Source: an uncultured Oscillospiraceae bacterium
Lineage (GTDB): Bacteria; Bacillota; Clostridia; Oscillospirales; Oscillospiraceae
NCBI GenBank assembly: GCA_934630985.1
Contig: CAKTXO010000052.1
Span: 1 to 8,856 of the forward strand
Direction of reading: 5' to 3'
DNA length: 8,856 bases
Shown: positions 5,600 through 8,856 of the stretch, piece by piece
Layout of the letters: each line of letters starts with the position of its first letter
Position numbering within the stretch: position 1 is the first letter of the stretch
Notes under the pieces: generated by a model
The model's database searches: none
Seen by the model: only the letters and a program-made list of their open reading frames with translations
What the model was told of the DNA's origin: nothing
Position numbers and translations under genes: made by a program

Positions 5600-6385
5600 C
5601 TATTTGCCCAGCGCCTGGCTCTTTGCGAAGGCCGCCTGGATGCAGTCCATCACCGCGCCCCGGAAGCCGTGCTCCTCCAGAGTATGCACACCCACGATGG
5701 TGCTGCCCCCGGGAGAGCACACCGCGTCCTTCAGGGCACCGGGGTGCTGATGGGTGGAAAGGTACATTTCCGCCGCGCCGGACAGCGTCATCGCCGCATA
5801 GTCCATTGCCTTTGCTCTGGGAATGCCGCAGGCCACCGCGCCGTCGGCCATGGCCTCCAGCATCAGATAGACGTAAGCCGGGCCGCAGCCGGACAGAGCG
5901 CTGACCGCGTCCATAAGCCGCTCCTCCAGACCGTCCAGCAGACCGCAGGGAGCCATGTCGGCAAGCCAATCCGCCAGCATTTCCCCGCTGACCCGGTCAT
6001 TGGCGCAGTAGGGAATCACGCCCTTGCCCACGGCGGTGGGAGTGTTTGGCATAATGCGGATGACCGGAAGCGTACCCCCGGCAAATTCCTCGATTTTCTG
6101 AATATCCAATCCCGCCGCCATGGTGATGAGCAGGGGCTTCTTCTGCTTCAGGATCTTTTGCAGGGGCTTCAGAACCTCCGCCATCATGTGCGGCTTCACC
6201 GCAAGGAAAATCCGGTCGCACTCCTGGGCGATTTTCTCCACATCCCAATAGGAAATGCCCAGCTCCGCCGCCAAAGTCTTGGCCTTGCCGGAGCGGTCAG
6301 ACACCGCAATGTCCTTGGTTCTGCTGCTCATGGCCCGGACGATAGCCCCGCCCATATTGCCGCAGCCGATGAATCCGTACTTCAT
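5600..6385 (-). CDS. proC: Pyrroline-5-carboxylate reductase
   Basis: A 261-residue enzyme catalysing the last step of proline synthesis, NAD(P)H-dependent reduction of pyrroline-5-carboxylate to proline. The N-terminal Rossmann motif is [12 protein letters not shown] (4-15). RIMPNTP (110-116) is the conserved substrate-region motif. [20 protein letters not shown] (162-181) and [19 protein letters not shown] (214-232) form the characteristic C-terminal domain. The length is normal for ProC. The start ATG overlaps the proA stop as ATGA (6382-6385), with GGTGAG just upstream, indicating translational coupling. The stop TAG overlaps the ribosome binding site of the next gene. Confidence 0.96.
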   Translation of the reverse strand: MKYGFIGCGNMGGAIVRAMSSRTKDIAVSDRSGKAKTLAAELGISYWDVEKIAQECDRIFLAVKPHMMAEVLKPLQKILKQKKPLLITMAAGLDIQKIEEFAGGTLPVIRIMPNTPTAVGKGVIPYCANDRVSGEMLADWLADMAPCGLLDGLEERLMDAVSALSGCGPAYVYLMLEAMADGAVACGIPRAKAMDYAAMTLSGAAEMYLSTHQHPGALKDAVCSPGGSTIVGVHTLEEHGFRGAVMDCIQAAFAKSQALGK

Positions 6386-7611
6386 ACTCTCACCTGTCCC
6401 TTTCCGTGAATGATATATTTATAGGTGGTCAGCTCCCGCAGACCCATGGGGCCTCTGGCGTGGAGCTTCTGGGTGGAAATCCCCATTTCGCAGCCCAGGC
6501 CGAATTCGCCCCCGTCGGTGAACCGGGTGGAGGCGTTGACGTACACCGCCGCACTGTCCACGTTGGTGGTGAAATACCGTTCCGCCTCGCTGTCTTGGGT
6601 GACAATGGCCTCGCTGTGGCCGGTGGAGTGGGCGGCGATGTGAGAAACCGCCTCCTGAACGTTTTCCACGCACTTCACCGCCAGAATGTAGTCCAGAAAT
6701 TCCGTGTCAAAGTCCCGCTCTCCGGCAGGCACGCCGGGAATGTACTTTGCCGCTTCCCCGTCCAGCCGAAGCTCCACCTTCGCCCCGATGCGCCCGTAAA
6801 GCTTGGGCAAAAATTCCGGGGCAATGGCTCGGTCAACCAGCAGCACCTCCTCGGCGTTGCACACGCTGGGGCGGCTGGTTTTGGCGTTCTCAATGATGTT
6901 CAGCGCCATGTCCTGGTCGGCGGTTTTCTCCACATACACATGGCAGATGCCGGTGCCCGTGGCAATGCAGGGCACGGTGGCAGTGCGGACACAGGCGGAA
7001 ATCAGTCCCGCCCCGCCCCGGGGAATCAGCAGATCGACGTAGCCGTTTGCAGTCATCAGGGCCGTGGCACTGCTGCGGCTGGTGTCCTGAACCAGATTCA
7101 CGGCGTTTTCCGAGATGCCCGCCTGGCGCAGCCCCGCCCGGAGAGCATCGACAATGGCCGTGGCACTGCGGATGGCCTCCTTGCCGCCCCGAAGAACGCA
7201 CACGTTGCCGCTTTTCAGAGTCAGCGCCGCCGCATCGGAGGTCACATTGGGTCTGCTTTCGTAAATGATGGCAATGACACCCATGGGCACGGATACCTTG
7301 TCAATTTTCAGGCCGTCCGGACGGGTGTGGCTGTCTAAAATAAGCCCCACCGGGTCGGGAAGCGCGGCCACCTGTCGAATGCCCTGTGCCATGGCTTGGA
7401 TTCTGCCTTCCGTCAGCCGGAGTCTGTCCAGCATCACATCGGAGATTGTTCCCTGAGCCTCTGTTAAGTCTTCGGCGTTTGCCTTCAGGATCTCCCCGGC
7501 ATAGGCTTCCAGGCTGTCCGCCATGGCCAGAAGTCCCCGGTTCTTTTCCTCGGTGCCGAGGGCGGCGACCAGGGGCTTTGACGCCTTGGCCTGTTCTAAC
7601 AGTTCCTTCAT
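6382..7611 (-). CDS. proA: Gamma-glutamyl phosphate reductase
   Basis: A 409-residue enzyme of the aldehyde dehydrogenase superfamily that reduces glutamyl-5-phosphate to glutamate-5-semialdehyde with NADPH, the second step of proline synthesis. Visible family motifs are [20 protein letters not shown] (111-130), LRGGKEAI (140-147), IPRGGAGL (196-203) and [19 protein letters not shown] (242-260). Cys251 is the expected catalytic cysteine. [20 protein letters not shown] (364-383) is the conserved C-terminal stretch. The length matches the family. The start overlaps the proB stop as ATGA (7608-7611), with GGGGGAAAG upstream inside proB. The same junction sequence, GTATGA, is used at the proA-proC boundary. 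Confidence 0.97.
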   Translation of the reverse strand: MKELLEQAKASKPLVAALGTEEKNRGLLAMADSLEAYAGEILKANAEDLTEAQGTISDVMLDRLRLTEGRIQAMAQGIRQVAALPDPVGLILDSHTRPDGLKIDKVSVPMGVIAIIYESRPNVTSDAAALTLKSGNVCVLRGGKEAIRSATAIVDALRAGLRQAGISENAVNLVQDTSRSSATALMTANGYVDLLIPRGGAGLISACVRTATVPCIATGTGICHVYVEKTADQDMALNIIENAKTSRPSVCNAEEVLLVDRAIAPEFLPKLYGRIGAKVELRLDGEAAKYIPGVPAGERDFDTEFLDYILAVKCVENVQEAVSHIAAHSTGHSEAIVTQDSEAERYFTTNVDSAAVYVNASTRFTDGGEFGLGCEMGISTQKLHARGPMGLRELTTYKYIIHGKGQVRV

Positions 7612-8378
7612 ACGCTTTCCCCCACAAATCGGGTGCCTACCGGCTTCCCCTCCACAATGTCATAGAGCAGCGTCGGCTCGCTTCCGTTGGCAATGACCAT
7701 TTCACAGCCGCAGTTCAGGCAGATTTCCGCCGCCCGGAGCTTGGTCACCATGCCGCCGGTGCCCTGGTCGGTGCTGCTTACCCCGGCAAGGGCACGAACA
7801 TCATCGTCCACCCGGTGCACCACCGGCAAAAGCTTTGCCGTGGGGTCTGCGTGGGGATCGGCGGTGTACAGTCCGTCAATATCCGACAGCAGCACCAGAA
7901 GATCGGCCTCCACACTTTCGGCCACCATGGCGGCCAGGGTATCGTTGTCGCCGATGACGATTTCATCGGTGGCCACGGTGTCATTTTCGTTGATCACCGG
8001 TACCGCCCCCAGCTCCAGCAGCCGGTTCAGGGTGTTGGTAAAATTGGCGTGCCGGGTTTCGTTGCTCAGGTTATCCGCCGTAATCAGCAGCTGCGCCACG
8101 GTATGGTGATACTCGCTGAAAAGCTTGTCGTAGATGTACATGAGCTCGCACTGGCCTACGGCGGCAGCCGCCTGCTTGGTGGGAATATCCCGGGGCCGGG
8201 TTCGCAGACCCAGCTTGCCCACCCCCATGCCGATGGCACCGGAGGACACCAGGATCAGCTCATGGCCGGCGTTTCGGATGTCGCTCATGGTCTTGCATAG
8301 CTCCTCCACCCGGCGGATATTCAGCTGTCCCGTGGCGTAGGCCAGGGTGGATGTGCCGATTTTCACAACAATGCGCAT
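7608..8378 (-). CDS. proB: Glutamate 5-kinase, short form without PUA domain
   Basis: A 256-residue amino acid kinase that phosphorylates glutamate with ATP to give glutamyl-5-phosphate, the first and usually feedback-controlled step of proline synthesis. Motifs are [10 protein letters not shown] (4-13), [10 protein letters not shown] (43-52), [13 protein letters not shown] (127-139), [12 protein letters not shown] (142-153), [13 protein letters not shown] (163-175) and [13 protein letters not shown] (206-218). The protein stops after the kinase domain. It lacks the roughly 100-residue C-terminal PUA domain of E. coli ProB, a common variant rather than a truncation, since the stop overlaps the proA start. 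AAGGGGG lies 8 bases before the ATG. It is the first gene of the operon. Confidence 0.96.
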   Translation of the reverse strand: MRIVVKIGTSTLAYATGQLNIRRVEELCKTMSDIRNAGHELILVSSGAIGMGVGKLGLRTRPRDIPTKQAAAAVGQCELMYIYDKLFSEYHHTVAQLLITADNLSNETRHANFTNTLNRLLELGAVPVINENDTVATDEIVIGDNDTLAAMVAESVEADLLVLLSDIDGLYTADPHADPTAKLLPVVHRVDDDVRALAGVSSTDQGTGGMVTKLRAAEICLNCGCEMVIANGSEPTLLYDIVEGKPVGTRFVGESV

Positions 8379-8404
8379 TGGTCTGTCCCCCTTCTGTTTT
8401 CCTG

Positions 8405-8433
8405 ATTATATCAGCTTTTTTCCGCAAAGGGAA
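8405..8433 (-). promoter_or_regulatory. Extended -10 promoter of the pro operon
   Basis: On the minus strand a perfect TATAAT (8405-8410) is preceded by TGA, giving an extended -10 (TGATATAAT). The best -35 at 17-bp spacing is a weak TTCCCT (8428-8433). Transcription would start near 8398, leaving a leader of about 20 bases, too short for a T-box or riboswitch. Confidence 0.65.
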
Positions 8434-8451
8434 GACCCTAAATGGAAAAAC

Positions 8452-8478
8452 CGCACCCTCCCAAACCGGGAAGGTGCG
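8452..8478 (-). terminator. Minus-strand terminator upstream of the pro promoter
   Basis: CGCACC (8452-8457) pairs with GGTGCG (8473-8478). Inside them TCCC (8459-8462) pairs with GGGA (8468-8471), with one C/A mismatch between the two stems. On the minus strand the stem is followed by GTTTTT (complement of 8446-8451). It would stop transcripts arriving from the right before proB. The only candidate upstream frame is the 49-codon remnant at 8505-8654. Confidence 0.65.
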
Positions 8479-8504
8479 ATTCTGCATACCAAAAAACTTT
8501 TCCT

Positions 8505-8654
8505 CTATCCAAATGCCTTCGATAAAACTGCCCAATAGCAATCCGAAACATTCCGGCCTGCTTCCGGCGATGCGGCCGGGACAAGAACATTGCCCCCGGG
8601 GGGTTCAGCGCCGAAAGCTTCTAGGAGACTCGGAACATAAGCGTAAATCTGCAA
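8505..8654 (-). pseudogene. Possible 3' remnant of a gene (49 codons)
   Basis: On the minus strand a frame runs from just after an in-frame TAA (8655-8657) to a TAG at 8505-8507. It contains PSLLEAFGAEPPGGNVLVP and ends CYWAVLSKAFG. There is no ATG and no clear ribosome binding site. A terminator follows 26 bp after the stop, as expected at a real gene end. The 5' side meets a perfect palindrome (8658-8683) and A-type repeats, which could have truncated it. Codons such as CTA, TCG and TTA differ from the neighbouring pro genes. It may equally be a chance frame in another interspersed repeat. I do not recognise the protein. Confidence 0.25.
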
Positions 8655-8657
8655 TTA

Positions 8658-8683
8658 GTAGGCCGATGAGGGCATCGGCCTAC
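8658..8683. repeat. Perfect 11-bp palindrome with AGGG loop
   Basis: GTAGGCCGATG (8658-8668) pairs perfectly with CATCGGCCTAC (8673-8683) around a 4-nt loop. There is no T-run on either side, so it is probably a short interspersed palindromic element rather than a terminator. Confidence 0.55.
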
Positions 8684-8710
8684 AAGTTCTTAATCGGTTC
8701 TCTGAAAATC

Positions 8711-8754
8711 CGGGGGATTGCCACACCAGCGTTGCGACGCTGGTTCGCAATGAC
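8711..8754 (-). repeat. A-type hairpin unit (single)
   Basis: A minus-oriented copy of the hairpin unit found in A1 and A2. ATTGC/GCAAT forms the outer stem and ACCAGCGT/ACGCTGGT (minus strand) the inner stem. It is preceded by TGAAAATCCGGGGGATTGCC, as at the right halves of A1 and A2. No opposing left unit was found between 8379 and 8710, so it may be a half element. Confidence 0.7.
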
Positions 8755-8785
8755 AATCTCTATTCAGAAATACGCATAGGGAGTA

Positions 8786-8826
8786 CGGATTGCCACACCA
8801 GTGCTGCGGCACTGGTTCGCAATGAC
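8786..8826 (-). repeat. A-type hairpin unit (single)
   Basis: Another minus-oriented unit, 75 bp from the previous one and in the same orientation. Its inner stem on the minus strand is ACCAGTGC/GCACTGGT and its outer stem ATTGC/GCAAT. The C-run next to the stem is shortened compared with the other copies. Nothing further is recognised from 8827 to the window end. Confidence 0.65.
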
Positions 8827-8856
8827 ACCTTTGGTGGGTAAATCAGCGGATAACCC

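Noticed and set aside
4480..5904. Plus-strand open frame of 474 codons
   Set aside because: It runs across repeat A2, a terminator and the antisense of the aldo/keto reductase and proC, with low-complexity His/Arg/Pro content and no domain.
8379..8445. T-box or riboswitch leader for the pro operon
   Set aside because: The best promoter leaves only about 20 bases before the proB start, and no conserved leader motif is visible.
8510..8700. Structured non-coding RNA such as SRP RNA, RNase P RNA or 6S RNA in the GC-rich gap
   Set aside because: I looked for conserved signature motifs of these RNAs and tRNA arms on both strands and found none.
1..8826. CRISPR-like array from the repeated hairpin units
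   Set aside because: The copies are in both orientations, far apart and irregularly spaced, with no uniform spacers and no cas genes.

Overview
The window looks like chromosomal DNA from a fairly GC-rich gut-type Clostridia, probably Oscillospiraceae/Ruminococcaceae. That is inferred from Gram-positive style ribosome binding sites, an FMN riboswitch driving a RibU-type ECF transporter subunit, a PUA-less glutamate 5-kinase, and non-coding gaps packed with short interspersed palindromic repeats. No rRNA, tRNA, transposase, CRISPR array or phage gene is visible.

Layout. 1-524 has no gene. It holds a paired-hairpin repeat (A1) split by a 163-bp element (B1), then two further hairpin repeats. 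525-1747 is a minus-strand PucR/CdaR-type regulator with a clear promoter and terminator. 1867-2571 is a minus-strand RsuA-family pseudouridine synthase, divergent from a small membrane-anchored protein resembling DUF4830 (2642-3172). A second 163-bp element (B2) follows, then a promoter, FMN riboswitch, terminator and ribU (3379-4335). Between ribU and the convergent operon lies a repeat (A2) flanked by two terminators that are exact inverted copies of each other. 4582-8378 is a minus-strand operon: proB, proA and proC overlap by 4 bp each, and an aldo/keto reductase with a ferredoxin-like tail starts 10 bp after proC. It has its own extended -10 promoter. 8452-8856 holds a minus-strand terminator, a possible gene remnant of 49 codons, a perfect palindrome and two more A-type hairpins.

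Function. proB, proA and proC together encode the whole route from glutamate to proline. The aldo/keto reductase is probably co-transcribed, with an unknown substrate. ribU imports riboflavin under FMN feedback. The regulator, the pseudouridine synthase and the DUF4830-like protein appear to be independent units.

The most unusual content is the repeats. The two B elements are the same length (163 bp), are each flanked by TA, and can each fold into one long hairpin. They differ in their stems by at least six paired, compensating changes. B1 sits inside an A-type repeat. The A-type hairpins also differ by compensating changes. This points to small mobile elements whose fold is maintained.
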